DNA from: Aestuariicoccus sp032586235
Lineage (GTDB): Bacteria > Pseudomonadota > Alphaproteobacteria > Rhodobacterales > Rhodobacteraceae
Assembly (NCBI RefSeq): GCF_032586235.1
Contig: NZ_JAWHTD010000004.1
Location: 62,001 to 126,000 of the forward strand
Reading direction: 5' to 3'
Length of the DNA: 64,000 nucleotides
In this document: positions 43,368 through 52,411 of the stretch, piece by piece
Layout: every line of letters starts with the position of its first letter
Numbering within the stretch: position 1 is the stretch's first letter
Position numbers and translations under genes: made by a program
The notes under the pieces: generated by a model
The model's database searches: none
What the model was told of the DNA's origin: nothing
What the model saw: only the letters and a program-made list of their open reading frames with translations

Positions 43368-44911
43368 TGGATAACCTTCTTTCCATTGTGACCTTCCTGC
43401 CGGCGCTGGCGGCGCTGATCCTGGCGCTGTTCCTGCGCGGCGGGGACGAGGCCGCGGACCGCAACGCCAAGTGGCTGGCGCTGATCGCCACCTCGGCGAC
43501 CTTCGTGATTTCGCTCTTCATCATCGCGCAGTTCGACCCGGCCAACCCGGGCTTTCAGATGGTGGAACAGGCCGGATGGCTGCTGGGGCTGGAATACAAG
43601 ATGGGCGTGGACGGGATCAGCGTGCTGTTCGTCATGCTGACCACCTTCATGATGCCGCTGGTGATCGCCGCCTCGTGGGAGGTCACGGTGCGGGTCAAGG
43701 AATACATGATCGCCTTCCTGCTGCTCGAGACGCTGATGCTGGGCGTGTTCATGGCGCTCGATCTGGTGCTCTTCTACCTCTTCTTCGAGGCGGGGCTTAT
43801 TCCGATGTTCCTGATCATCGGCATCTGGGGCGGCAAGAACCGCATCTACGCGAGCTTCAAGTTCTTCCTCTACACCTTCCTCGGCTCGGTGCTGATGCTG
43901 GTGGCGATGGTGGGCATGTTCGCGGATGCGGGCACGACCGACATTCCCACACTGATGAAGCATGAATTCGCCTCGGAAAGCTTCTCGATCCTCGGGATCC
44001 ACATCGTCGGCGGTCTGCAGACGCTGATGTTCCTGGCGTTCTTCGCCAGCTTCGCGGTCAAGATGCCGATGTGGCCGGTGCACACCTGGCTGCCGGACGC
44101 GCATGTGCAGGCGCCGACCGCGGGGTCGGTGGTGCTGGCGGCGATCCTGCTGAAGATGGGGGGCTATGGCTTCCTGCGGTTCAGCCTGCCGATGTTCCCG
44201 GTGGGGTCGGACGTGCTGGCGCCGCTGGTCTTCTGGATGTCGGCCATCGCCATCGTCTACACTTCGCTGGTGGCGCTGGTGCAGGAGGACATGAAAAAGC
44301 TCATCGCCTATTCGTCCGTGGCCCACATGGGTTACGTGACCATGGGCATCTTTGCCGCCAACCAGCAGGGCATCGACGGTGCGATCTTCCAGATGATCAG
44401 CCACGGCTTCATCTCGGGCGCGCTGTTCCTCTGCGTCGGCGTGATCTACGACCGGATGCACACGCGCGAGATCGACGCCTATGGGGGCCTTGTGAACCGG
44501 ATGCCGGCCTATGCGCTGATCTTCATGCTCTTCACCATGGCCAACGTCGGCCTGCCGGGCACGTCCGGGTTCATCGGCGAGTTTCTGACGCTGATGGGGA
44601 TTTTCCAGGTCAACACCTGGGTCGCGGCGGTGGCCACCTCGGGGGTGATCCTGTCGGCGGCTTATGCGCTCTGGCTTTACCGCCGGGTCGTGATGGGCGA
44701 CCTGATCAAGGAGAGCCTGAAGACCATCAAGGACATGACCACCCGCGAAAAGGCGATCTTTGCGCCGCTGGTGGCGGCCACGATCTTCTTCGGGGTCTAT
44801 CCCGCGCCCATTCTCGACACCATCGGGCCGAGCGTGGAGGCGCTGATTTCCAACTACGACACGGCGCTTGCGCAGGCCGAGGCCGCGACGCAATTCGCGT
44901 CGAACGAATAA
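43367..44911 (+). CDS. nuoM: NADH-quinone oxidoreductase subunit M
   Basis: NuoM (514 residues) is the second antiporter-like proton pump. About 14 helices are seen, with the key Glu in FLLLETLMLGVFMALDLVL, FAVKMPMWPVHTWLPDAHVQ and QAPTAGSVVLAAILLKMGGY, plus AYSSVAHMGYVTMGIFAANQ. Start at 43,367 overlaps the nuoL stop, and it ends 12 bases before nuoN. Confidence 0.97.
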   Translation: MDNLLSIVTFLPALAALILALFLRGGDEAADRNAKWLALIATSATFVISLFIIAQFDPANPGFQMVEQAGWLLGLEYKMGVDGISVLFVMLTTFMMPLVIAASWEVTVRVKEYMIAFLLLETLMLGVFMALDLVLFYLFFEAGLIPMFLIIGIWGGKNRIYASFKFFLYTFLGSVLMLVAMVGMFADAGTTDIPTLMKHEFASESFSILGIHIVGGLQTLMFLAFFASFAVKMPMWPVHTWLPDAHVQAPTAGSVVLAAILLKMGGYGFLRFSLPMFPVGSDVLAPLVFWMSAIAIVYTSLVALVQEDMKKLIAYSSVAHMGYVTMGIFAANQQGIDGAIFQMISHGFISGALFLCVGVIYDRMHTREIDAYGGLVNRMPAYALIFMLFTMANVGLPGTSGFIGEFLTLMGIFQVNTWVAAVATSGVILSAAYALWLYRRVVMGDLIKESLKTIKDMTTREKAIFAPLVAATIFFGVYPAPILDTIGPSVEALISNYDTALAQAEAATQFASNE

Positions 44912-44923
44912 GGGGCGGAGCAC

Positions 44924-46366
44924 ATGATCTCGGCTGATCTGAACATCATCCTTCCCGAAATCCTGCTGGCCGGCTACGCCATGCTGGCGCTGATCGGGGC
45001 GGTCTATACCGGCAAGGACAAGCTGGCACCGGCGCTGGTCTGGGGAACCGCGGCCATCTTCGTGGCGATTGCGATCGGGATCGGCATGACCGGCGCGGGC
45101 ACAAACGTGGCGTTCGGCGGCATGTTCGTCGACGATGCCTTTGCGCGCTTTGCCAAGGTGACGATCCTGCTCAGCGCCGCGGCGGTGCTGGTCATGTCCG
45201 AAGGCTATATGGAGCGGCGCGGCATCCTGCGGTTCGAATATCCGTTGCTGGTGGCGCTGGCTGCCGTGGGCATGATGATGATGGTCAGCGCGGGCGACCT
45301 CATGGCGCTTTACATGGGGCTCGAGCTGCAATCGCTGGCGCTTTACGTCGTGGCCGCACTGCGCCGCGACAGTGTGAAATCGACCGAGGCGGGGCTGAAG
45401 TATTTCGTGCTGGGCGCGCTGTCGTCGGGCATCCTGCTTTATGGCGCGTCGCTGACCTATGGCTATGCGGGCACGACGCTGTTCTCGGGCATCGTCGAGA
45501 CCGCGACGGGCGGGCATCTGAGCGTCGGGCTGCTGTTCGGACTGGTGCTGCTGGCCTCGGGTCTGGCGTTCAAGGTGTCGGCGGTGCCGTTCCACATGTG
45601 GACGCCGGACGTCTACGAGGGCTCGCCCACGCCGGTGACGGCGTTTTTCGCGACGGCCCCCAAGGTGGCGGCGATGGCGCTTTTCGCGCGGCTGATGCAT
45701 GACGCCTTCGGCAATGCCACGGCCGAATGGGGGCAGGTGATCGCGCTGATGTCGGTGTTGTCGATGTTCCTGGGGGCGATCGCGGCGATCGGGCAGACCG
45801 ATATCAAGCGGCTGATGGCCTATTCCTCGATCGCGCATATGGGCTATGCGCTGATGGGGCTGGCGGCGGGCACGGCGCTGGGGGTGCAGGCGCTGCTGAT
45901 CTACATGGCGATCTACGTGACGATGAACGTGGGCATCTTCGCCTTTATCCTGTCGATGGAGCGCGACGGCCAGCCGGTGACGGATATCAGCAGCCTTGGC
46001 ATGTATTCCAAACGTGAGCCCGGCAAGGCGCTGGCGATGTTGATCCTGCTTTTCAGCCTGGCGGGCGTGCCGCCTCTGGTGGGCTTCTTCGGCAAGTTTT
46101 ACGTGCTGCGCGCGGCCTATGAGGCGGGGTTTGCATGGCTGGCGGTCGCGGGTGTGATCGCGTCGGTCATTGGCGCGTTCTACTACCTGCGGATCGTCTT
46201 CTACATGTATTTCGGAGAGGACCGCGAGGATGCCCTGGACGGCGGCAAGTCGCCGGTGCTCTGGGGCTTCCTGATGGCCTCGGCGGTGATCATGGTGGTG
46301 GGGGTGATCAACCTCTTCGGCATCGAAACCGCGGCGCAGGCGGCGGCCCTGACGCTTGTTCAATAA
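44924..46366 (+). CDS. nuoN: NADH-quinone oxidoreductase subunit N
   Basis: NuoN (480 residues) is the third antiporter-like subunit. Characteristic pieces are LMALYMGLELQSLALYVVAA, SGLAFKVSAVPFHMWTPDVY with its proton-path Lys, and MAYSSIAHMGYALMGLAAGT. The final helices end GVINLFGIETAAQAAALTLV. It is the last complex I gene; a strong hairpin follows 20 bases after its stop. Confidence 0.97.
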   Translation: MISADLNIILPEILLAGYAMLALIGAVYTGKDKLAPALVWGTAAIFVAIAIGIGMTGAGTNVAFGGMFVDDAFARFAKVTILLSAAAVLVMSEGYMERRGILRFEYPLLVALAAVGMMMMVSAGDLMALYMGLELQSLALYVVAALRRDSVKSTEAGLKYFVLGALSSGILLYGASLTYGYAGTTLFSGIVETATGGHLSVGLLFGLVLLASGLAFKVSAVPFHMWTPDVYEGSPTPVTAFFATAPKVAAMALFARLMHDAFGNATAEWGQVIALMSVLSMFLGAIAAIGQTDIKRLMAYSSIAHMGYALMGLAAGTALGVQALLIYMAIYVTMNVGIFAFILSMERDGQPVTDISSLGMYSKREPGKALAMLILLFSLAGVPPLVGFFGKFYVLRAAYEAGFAWLAVAGVIASVIGAFYYLRIVFYMYFGEDREDALDGGKSPVLWGFLMASAVIMVVGVINLFGIETAAQAAALTLVQ

Positions 46367-46385
46367 GGCCTCGGGTGATCTGAAT

Positions 46386-46409
46386 GAGACGCGCCCGAGG
46401 GCGCGTCTC
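46386..46409 (+). terminator. Terminator hairpin of the nuo operon
   Basis: The 11-base arms GAGACGCGCCC and GGGCGCGTCTC pair perfectly around GA, 20 bases beyond the nuoN stop. No long T-run, but the position and stability make it the natural operon end. Confidence 0.6.
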
Positions 46410-46434
46410 CGGTTTGAGCGCCTGCGGCGCGGGT

Positions 46435-46500
46435 GGGGGGCGCTGCCCCCGCGGCCCGTGGCCGCCCCCCCGGGATATTTTGGGATCAGTGAAGACGAGG
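46435..46500. repeat. Dispersed GC-hairpin plus A/T box element, copy 2
   Basis: GGGGGGCGCTGCCCCC, then GCGGCCCGTGGCCGC, CCCCCCGGGATATTTT and GGGATCAGTGAAGACGAGG follow the same order as the element at 545-620. It makes up most of the leader before birA. Confidence 0.6.
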
Positions 46501-46510
46501 CGCCGGGCCG

Positions 46511-47242
46511 GTGACATGGCCCGAGGGATACGGGCGGCGCATTCTGGCCGAGGTCGACAGCACCATGGCGGAGGCGGCGCGGCTTGCGCCGTCTTTGGCC
46601 GGGCCGGAGTGGATCATGGCGCGGGGGCAGACGGCGGCGCGCGGGCGGCGCGGGCGGCACTGGGTCATGCCCGAGGGCAATTTGGCGGCGACGCTGGTGA
46701 TGCGGGTGAGCGAACCGCCTGCCATTGTGGCGCTGAGGTCGTTTGTGGCGTCGCTTGCGCTTTTCGATGCGGTGGCGGCGGTGACGGGCCAGGCCGGGGG
46801 GCTGGCGCTGAAGTGGCCCAACGACGTATTGCTGAACGGCGGCAAGCTGGCGGGCATCCTGCTGGAAAGCTCGGGCGCGAATCTGGCCATCGGGATCGGC
46901 GTGAACCTGGCTTTCGCCCCCGGGGCCGAGGAGGTTGAGCCCGGGGCGGTGCGGCCGGTGTCCCTGATGTCGGAGACCGGGGTGCGTGTAACACCGGAGG
47001 AATTCCTGGAGTACCTGGCCGCGGCCTATGCCGGGCGCGAGGCGCAGTTCACGACCTTCGGCTTCGGACCCATCCGTACCGCCTGGCTGGACCGCGCGGC
47101 GCGGCTGGGCCAGCCCGTGGTCGCGCGCACCGGGCGGGCCGAGACCCGCGGAACCTTCGAGACGGTGGACGATACCGGGCAACTTGTCCTAAAGACGCCC
47201 AAGGGCCGGGTCCGCATTCCCGCCGCCGACGTCTATTTATGA
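46511..47242 (+). CDS. birA: Biotin--[acetyl-CoA-carboxylase] ligase
   Basis: BirA attaches biotin to carboxylases, including MccA in this window. The 243-residue protein has the biotinoyl-AMP loop MARGQTAARGRRGRHWVMPE, LALKWPNDVLLNGGKLAGIL and a C-terminal SH3-like domain (ETRGTFETVDDTGQLVLKTP). It lacks the N-terminal helix-turn-helix of E. coli BirA, so it does not act as a repressor itself. Start is GTG at 46,511. The order nuoN-birA-coaX-RNase J is common in this family. Confidence 0.93.
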   Translation: MTWPEGYGRRILAEVDSTMAEAARLAPSLAGPEWIMARGQTAARGRRGRHWVMPEGNLAATLVMRVSEPPAIVALRSFVASLALFDAVAAVTGQAGGLALKWPNDVLLNGGKLAGILLESSGANLAIGIGVNLAFAPGAEEVEPGAVRPVSLMSETGVRVTPEEFLEYLAAAYAGREAQFTTFGFGPIRTAWLDRAARLGQPVVARTGRAETRGTFETVDDTGQLVLKTPKGRVRIPAADVYL

Positions 47243-47254
47243 AAGGGGCCGATC

Positions 47255-48040
47255 ATGCTTCTGGCCATCGATTGCGGCAATACCAACACCGTGTTCTCGA
47301 TCTGGGACGGCACGGCGTTTCTTGCAACCTTCCGCGCCTCGACCGAGCATCAGCGCACGGCGGACCAGTATTACGTCTGGCTGGCCACGCTGATGGGGGC
47401 GCGCGGTGTGCCGATGGAGATTGACGAGGTCATCATCGCCTCGTCCGTGCCGCGGGTGGTGTTCAACCTTCGGGTGCTCTGCGACCGCTATTTCGACACG
47501 CGCCCGCTGGTTGTGGGCAAGCCGGAATGCCGGCTTCCCGCGGCGCCGCGGGTGGATCCGGGCGTCACGCCGGGACCGGACCGTCTCGCCAACGCGGCGG
47601 GCGCCTTCGACCGGCACGGCGGCGATCTCGTCGTGGTCGATTTCGGCACGGCCACGAATTTCGACGTGGTGGACAGCGATGGCGCCTATGTCGGCGGCCC
47701 GATCGCGCCGGGGGTCAATCTCTCGCTCGAGGCGCTGCACCTCGGCGCTGCGGCGCTGCCTCATGTGGACATCACGCGGCCCGAGAAAGTGATCGGCACC
47801 AACACGGTGGCCTGTATCCAGTCGGGCGTGTTCTGGGGCTATTCGGGTCTGATCGAGGGGCTGGTGCGCCGCATCCGCGAAGAATACGGCCGGCCGATGA
47901 AGGTGATCGGGACCGGAGGGCTTGCGCCCCTGTTTTCGCAGGGCGATCTGACGTTCGACAGTGTCGAGGACGACTTGACGATGCACGGTCTGACGGTCAT
48001 TCACAAGTACAATACACAAGGGTTAACCCATGAGCAGTGA
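47255..48040 (+). CDS. coaX: Type III pantothenate kinase
   Basis: CoaX phosphorylates pantothenate, the first step of coenzyme A synthesis, and is not inhibited by CoA as PanK type I is. The 261-residue protein has the ASKHA nucleotide motif LLAIDCGNTNTVFSIWDG, LVVVDFGTATNFDVVDSDGA, and GGPIAPGVNLSLEALHLGAA, ending GTGGLAPLFSQ. It starts 12 bases after birA, with GAAAGGGG, and overlaps the RNase J start by 11 bases. Confidence 0.95.
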   Translation: MLLAIDCGNTNTVFSIWDGTAFLATFRASTEHQRTADQYYVWLATLMGARGVPMEIDEVIIASSVPRVVFNLRVLCDRYFDTRPLVVGKPECRLPAAPRVDPGVTPGPDRLANAAGAFDRHGGDLVVVDFGTATNFDVVDSDGAYVGGPIAPGVNLSLEALHLGAAALPHVDITRPEKVIGTNTVACIQSGVFWGYSGLIEGLVRRIREEYGRPMKVIGTGGLAPLFSQGDLTFDSVEDDLTMHGLTVIHKYNTQGLTHEQ

Positions 48041-49697
48041 ACGCATCATCTACCTGCCGCTCGGCGGGGCCGGTGAGATCGGAATGAACGCCTATGTCTA
48101 TGGATACGGCGCACCGGACAAGGAACGGCTGATCCTAGTGGATCTGGGCGTCACCTTTCCGGATATGGACGGCACGCCCGGTGTCGATCTGATCCTGCCG
48201 GACATCACCTGGCTGCGCGAACGGCGCGACCGGCTGGAGGCGATATTCATCACCCATGCGCATGAGGACCATGTCGGCGCGATCGGGCATTTCTGGGAGC
48301 AGCTGGGCGCGCCCATTCATGCCCGCGCCTTCACCGCCAATATCGCCCGGCGCAAGATGGAAGAGCATGCCCATTCGCCCGAGACCGTGCGCACGGCGTC
48401 TGCCTGGCCCGCGCAGGTCGAGGCGGGGCCGTTCAAGGTGGGGTTCCTGCCGATCTCGCATTCGATCCCGGAAAGTTCGGCGCTGGTGATCGACACGCCT
48501 GAGGGGCGGGTGATCCATTCGGGCGACTTCAAGCTCGACAAGACGCCGCTGGTGGGCGAGCCTTGGGACCCCGAGCTTTGGGCCGAGGTGTCGAAAGACG
48601 GGGTCAAGGCGCTGATCTGCGATTCCACCAACGTGTTTTCCCCCGCGCCGGGCCGGTCCGAGGCCAGCATCGGCCCCGAGATCGAGGCGCTGGTGTCTGA
48701 GGCTAAGGGCATGGTCGTGGCCACGACCTTCGCCAGCAACGTGGCGCGGGTCAAGACGCTGGCCGAGGCGGGCGACCGGGCGGGGCGGTCGGTCTGCCTT
48801 TTGGGGCGGGCGATGCGGCGGATGATCGAGGCATCGGTCGAGACCGGCGTGCTGAAAGGCTTTCCCAAGGTGATCGGGCCGGAGGACGCCACGCAAATCC
48901 CGCGCGAGAACGTGATGCTGATCGTCACCGGCAGCCAGGGCGAGCGGCGCGCGGCCAGCGCGCAGCTGGCGCGGGGCAAGTACAACGGGATCACGCTGAA
49001 GGAGGGCGATCTGTTCCTCTTTTCGTCCAAGACCATCCCGGGCAACGAAAAAGGCGTGATCCGGATCATGAACCAGTTCTCGGAAATGGGGGTGGATGTG
49101 GTCGACGACGCGGGCGGGCGCTATCACGTCTCGGGCCACGCCAACCGCCCGGACCTGGAGACGCTGCAGGATGTGGTCAAGCCGCAGGTCGTGGTGCCGA
49201 TGCATGGCGAACACCGGCATCTGCGCGAGCATGTGAAGCTGGCGCAGTCGCGTGGGCGCACCGGGGTTCTGGCGGTCAACGGAATGATGATCGACCTTTC
49301 CGGCAACAGCCCCACGGTGGCGGAATATGTCGAGACCGGTCGCACCTATGTCGACGGGACAGTGCAGATCGGGGCGCTCGACGGGGTCGTGCGCGACCGG
49401 ATCCGCATGGCGCTGAACGGTCATGTGATCGTGACGGTGATCCTTGACGAGGACGACGAGCCGCTGGGCGAGCCCTGGTGCGATCTGATGGGTCTGCCCG
49501 AGATGGGGCGCAGCCATGCGCCGCTGATCGAGGTGCTGGAGGAGGACCTGTCGCAATTCCTGGGCCGCGCCGGCGACAAGACCCTGGCGGATGACGACAA
49601 GCTGGAAGAAGGGCTGAAACGCGTGGCCCGCCAGACCGCGCAGGCCGAAATCGGCAAGAAGCCCGAGGTGACGGTGGTGGTCAGCCGGCTTTCCTGA
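48030..49697 (+). CDS. rnj: Ribonuclease J
   Basis: RNase J is a metallo-beta-lactamase/beta-CASP nuclease that processes and degrades mRNA and rRNA. The 555-residue protein has the zinc motif FITHAHEDHVGAIGHF, VIHSGDFKLDKTPLVG, CDSTNVFSPAPGRSE, and the beta-CASP pieces ATTFASNVARVKTLAEAG, LIVTGSQGERRAA and HVSGHANRPDL, followed by MHGEHRHLREHVKLA. The C-terminal dimerisation domain is complete. It probably degrades messages in alphaproteobacteria together with RNase E. Confidence 0.95.
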   Translation: MSSERIIYLPLGGAGEIGMNAYVYGYGAPDKERLILVDLGVTFPDMDGTPGVDLILPDITWLRERRDRLEAIFITHAHEDHVGAIGHFWEQLGAPIHARAFTANIARRKMEEHAHSPETVRTASAWPAQVEAGPFKVGFLPISHSIPESSALVIDTPEGRVIHSGDFKLDKTPLVGEPWDPELWAEVSKDGVKALICDSTNVFSPAPGRSEASIGPEIEALVSEAKGMVVATTFASNVARVKTLAEAGDRAGRSVCLLGRAMRRMIEASVETGVLKGFPKVIGPEDATQIPRENVMLIVTGSQGERRAASAQLARGKYNGITLKEGDLFLFSSKTIPGNEKGVIRIMNQFSEMGVDVVDDAGGRYHVSGHANRPDLETLQDVVKPQVVVPMHGEHRHLREHVKLAQSRGRTGVLAVNGMMIDLSGNSPTVAEYVETGRTYVDGTVQIGALDGVVRDRIRMALNGHVIVTVILDEDDEPLGEPWCDLMGLPEMGRSHAPLIEVLEEDLSQFLGRAGDKTLADDDKLEEGLKRVARQTAQAEIGKKPEVTVVVSRLS

Positions 49698-49711
49698 TTG
49701 CCTGTCGGGAG

Positions 49712-49810
49712 GCGCCGGCCCGCGCCGGCGCTGCGCTGCTCATAGGTCCTGAGGACGCGCGCGAATGAACCGGTCGTTGTGGCGGGCCGTGTTCCGGATT
49801 GGCGGCCCGC
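49712..49810. terminator. Two GC hairpins between convergent RNase J and helicase genes
   Basis: GCGCCGGC pairs with GCCGGCGC at 49,712-49,731 (4-base loop). GCGGGCCG pairs with CGGCCCGC at 49,782-49,810 (13-base loop). They could end transcription from either side; neither has a T-run. Confidence 0.45.
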
Positions 49811-49820
49811 GGCGCCGGGG

Positions 49821-51260
49821 TTACCCGGCGCGGCGTTCGTCGAAGCTTAGCGCGATGAATTCCGGCATGTGATCGCCCAGCCCCACGACCTTGTTGTCCG
49901 AGCCGCGCCCGCCGGAGCGGTCGCGCCGCTCGCGGCGGGGTTTTTCCTCGCGCGCGGGCTCTGCTGCGGCCGTTTCGGTTTGGGGCTTTTCGGTCTCGGG
50001 CTTTTCGGTGGGTTTTTCGGACCTGCTGCGCGAGCGGCTGCGCGAGGGCCTCTTTTCCTCTGCCGCCGGTTCTGCCTTGGGCTCTGGCGCGGCGGCGGAG
50101 GCGGGGGCGGAATTCAGCGGGTTGTCGAGACGCGGGATCTCTTTCTGGACCAGCTTCTCGATATCGTCGAGGTTCCTTTCGTCGCGCGGCACGCAGATCA
50201 TAAGCGCCTTGCCTTCGCGCCCGGCGCGGCCGGTGCGGCCGATGCGGTGCACGTAATCCTCGGCATGGCTGGGCACGTCGAAATTGAAGACATGGCTCAC
50301 CGCCGGCACGTCGAGCCCGCGCGCAGCCACGTCCGAGGCCACCAGGAACCGCAGCTCGCCCGCGCGGAAGCCATCGAGCGTACGGGTGCGCTGGCTCTGG
50401 TCCAGATCGCCGTGGATGGGGGCCGCGTCATAGCCGTATTTCTTGAGCGATTTCGCGACGATATCCACATCCACCTTGCGGTTGCAGAAGATGATCGCGT
50501 TGGTGCATTTGTCGCCCTCGGCGTCGATCAGCATCCGCAGCAACTTGCGCTTCTCGCTGGCCTCGCGGTCGCGGCGCGAGCTTTTGAAAAGCACCACGCC
50601 CTGTTCGATCGTCTCGGAGGCTGTGGCCTGGCGGGCCACCTCGATCCGGGCGGGGTTCGACAGGAAGGTGTTGGTGATGCGCTCGATTTCGGGCGCCATG
50701 GTGGCCGAGAAAAAGAGCGTCTGGCGGGTGAAGGGCGTGAGGCTGAAGATGCGCTCGATGTCCGGAATAAAGCCCATGTCGAGCATCCGGTCGGCCTCGT
50801 CCACCACCATGATCTGCACGCCGGTCAGCAGAAGCTTGCCGCGCTCGAAATGATCCAGCAGGCGGCCCGGAGTGGCGATCAGCACGTCGACGCCCTTGTC
50901 GATCAGCTGGTCCTGTTCCTTGAAGCTGACGCCGCCGATCAGCAGCGCCTTGGTCAGCTTGACGTGTTTGGCGTAGGTGTCGAAGTTTTCGGCCACCTGC
51001 GCGGCCAGTTCCCGCGTCGGGCAGAGCACCAGGCTGCGCGGCATCCGCGCCCGGGCGCGGCCGCGCGCCAGCATGGTGATCATCGGCAGCGTGAAGCTGG
51101 CGGTCTTGCCGGTGCCGGTCTGGGCGATGCCCAGCACGTCGCGGCCTTCGAGTGCGGGCGGGATGGCGCCGGCCTGGATCGGCGTGGGCGTCTCGTAGCC
51201 GGCTTCTTCTACGGCCTTCAAAACCTTTGGATTGAGGTTCAACTCAGAAAATTTGGTCAT
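49821..51260 (-). CDS. DEAD-box ATP-dependent RNA helicase
   Basis: A 479-residue RNA helicase (RhlE/DeaD type). In order: Q-motif region FSELNLNPKVLKAVEEAGYE, Walker A IAQTGTGKTASF, MVVDEADRMLDMGF (DEAD box), FSATMAPEI (motif III), and VHRIGRTGRAGREG (motif VI). The last 100 residues are a low-complexity tail rich in Lys/Arg/Glu/Pro with RSRSRSRS-like repeats, which usually anchors RNA binding. It unwinds structured RNA in ribosome assembly or decay. The start MTKFSEL at 51,260 was chosen over an in-frame GTG 12 codons upstream. Confidence 0.93.
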   Translation of the reverse strand: MTKFSELNLNPKVLKAVEEAGYETPTPIQAGAIPPALEGRDVLGIAQTGTGKTASFTLPMITMLARGRARARMPRSLVLCPTRELAAQVAENFDTYAKHVKLTKALLIGGVSFKEQDQLIDKGVDVLIATPGRLLDHFERGKLLLTGVQIMVVDEADRMLDMGFIPDIERIFSLTPFTRQTLFFSATMAPEIERITNTFLSNPARIEVARQATASETIEQGVVLFKSSRRDREASEKRKLLRMLIDAEGDKCTNAIIFCNRKVDVDIVAKSLKKYGYDAAPIHGDLDQSQRTRTLDGFRAGELRFLVASDVAARGLDVPAVSHVFNFDVPSHAEDYVHRIGRTGRAGREGKALMICVPRDERNLDDIEKLVQKEIPRLDNPLNSAPASAAAPEPKAEPAAEEKRPSRSRSRSRSEKPTEKPETEKPQTETAAAEPAREEKPRRERRDRSGGRGSDNKVVGLGDHMPEFIALSFDERRAG

Positions 51261-51360
51261 GTGTATCCGATGTTTACGGACACGTCTGGCCCGCACGTCT
51301 GATCAGAGGTCAGGCCCGTATGGCCCTGCGATATGTCGCATTTTGTAACCTCGTGCGCGC

Positions 51361-51389
51361 TTTTAACGGATAACCGGGGAAAAGGTCAA
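51361..51389 (-). promoter_or_regulatory. Candidate helicase promoter
   Basis: On the minus strand TTGACC (51,389-51,384) lies 17 bases before TTAAAA (51,366-51,361). This would give a leader of about 90 bases before the helicase ATG. Long leaders are common for cold-induced helicases. Tentative. Confidence 0.4.
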
Positions 51390-51466
51390 TCGAATGCGGC
51401 CCTTGGCAGCTGTCGCAGGGCGATTTGCGGCGGAATTGTCCGATCCAGCGGCGGCGGCGTGCGGAT

Positions 51467-52411
51467 TCAGGCGAAATCGGGGAAGTGCCGGGCGCGGTTT
51501 TCGGCCAGCGCCATACGGTGGCGGCGCAAAAGCCCGTGATCCTCGAGTCGGGTGCAGAGGCCCGCGCTGGCGGTGCAGACCTCGTCGTAGAAGGCGCGCA
51601 GAGCGTCCTCGCCGCCCGAGGCCTCGATCGCGCCGAAAAGGTCGTGCAGGTTCAGCGCGCCGTCGCGCCTGACCTGGGGGTTGAGCTCGGCCCGGTAGGA
51701 GCCGTGGGTCAGCCGAAAGCGGTAGACCTGGCGGAAATGATCCCAGTCGGCGGCGTGGAAATGCCCCAGCTCGGTGTCGGTCAGCGCCGCCTCGCCGGGG
51801 TTTTGCACGCCGTCCAGGATCACGTTGTGGATGCGGATCTGCAGGCCCTTGAGCCCGGTGCGGAAGAAGAGCTTGCCCGCCACATGGCTGAGAAACCCGC
51901 CCGACAGATGCTGCCCCCAGGTGGGAAAGCAGGCCTCGGCCGCGGTCTGCCGGGCGCGCTGGTCGAGCGGGAAGGCCTTGAAGGCGGTCTCGCCCGGGGC
52001 GGCGCCATCGCCGGGGGCCAGCGCCTCGACCGGGCGGACGCGGGCGCAGAGCGCGGTATTGGGCAATTCGGCCAGCTGGTCGGCGAGGGGCCTGTCGGGC
52101 AGCAGGAATTCGTCAACGTCGATATGGGCCAGCCAGTCGCATTCGGCGCGGCGGTTGGCGGCGTGGCGGGCGTTGACGGTCTGGCGGACCTGGTGTTTGT
52201 CCGGGCGGCCGTTGCGCTTGGCCCAATAGGCGGCGTCGGTGACGGTGACGCGGATCCTGGGGTGTCGGCGGAGCCTCTCTTCCGCCCCTTGCGGGTCGTC
52301 ATCGAGATAAAGATAGAGCCGGTGTGCGCCCTGCGACAGGTGCCAGGCGGCGAAGTCGAGGATTGCCGGAAGCGGCGCCTTGACGGTGGCGACCACGCCC
52401 CAGCGTGTCAT
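51467..52411 (-). CDS. Glycosyltransferase family 2-like protein
   Basis: A 314-residue protein with a GT2-type fold seen in polysaccharide synthesis: RWGVVATVKAPLPAILDFAA, HRLYLYLDDD and the metal/sugar-nucleotide DxD-like AHIDVDEFLLP. The C-terminal half is conserved with the neighbouring gene (FRLTHGSYRAELNPQ, FYDEVC). It starts by ATGA overlap with that gene. The transferred sugar and acceptor cannot be told. It is probably cytoplasmic, with no transmembrane segment. Confidence 0.82.
   Translation of the reverse strand: MTRWGVVATVKAPLPAILDFAAWHLSQGAHRLYLYLDDDPQGAEERLRRHPRIRVTVTDAAYWAKRNGRPDKHQVRQTVNARHAANRRAECDWLAHIDVDEFLLPDRPLADQLAELPNTALCARVRPVEALAPGDGAAPGETAFKAFPLDQRARQTAAEACFPTWGQHLSGGFLSHVAGKLFFRTGLKGLQIRIHNVILDGVQNPGEAALTDTELGHFHAADWDHFRQVYRFRLTHGSYRAELNPQVRRDGALNLHDLFGAIEASGGEDALRAFYDEVCTASAGLCTRLEDHGLLRRHRMALAENRARHFPDFA

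Noticed and set aside
43295..47182. 1295-codon open frame on the minus strand opposite nuoM, nuoN and birA
   Set aside because: It is antisense to strongly conserved genes. High GC at third codon positions leaves the opposite frame open; the product is His/Arg-rich low complexity with no family pattern.
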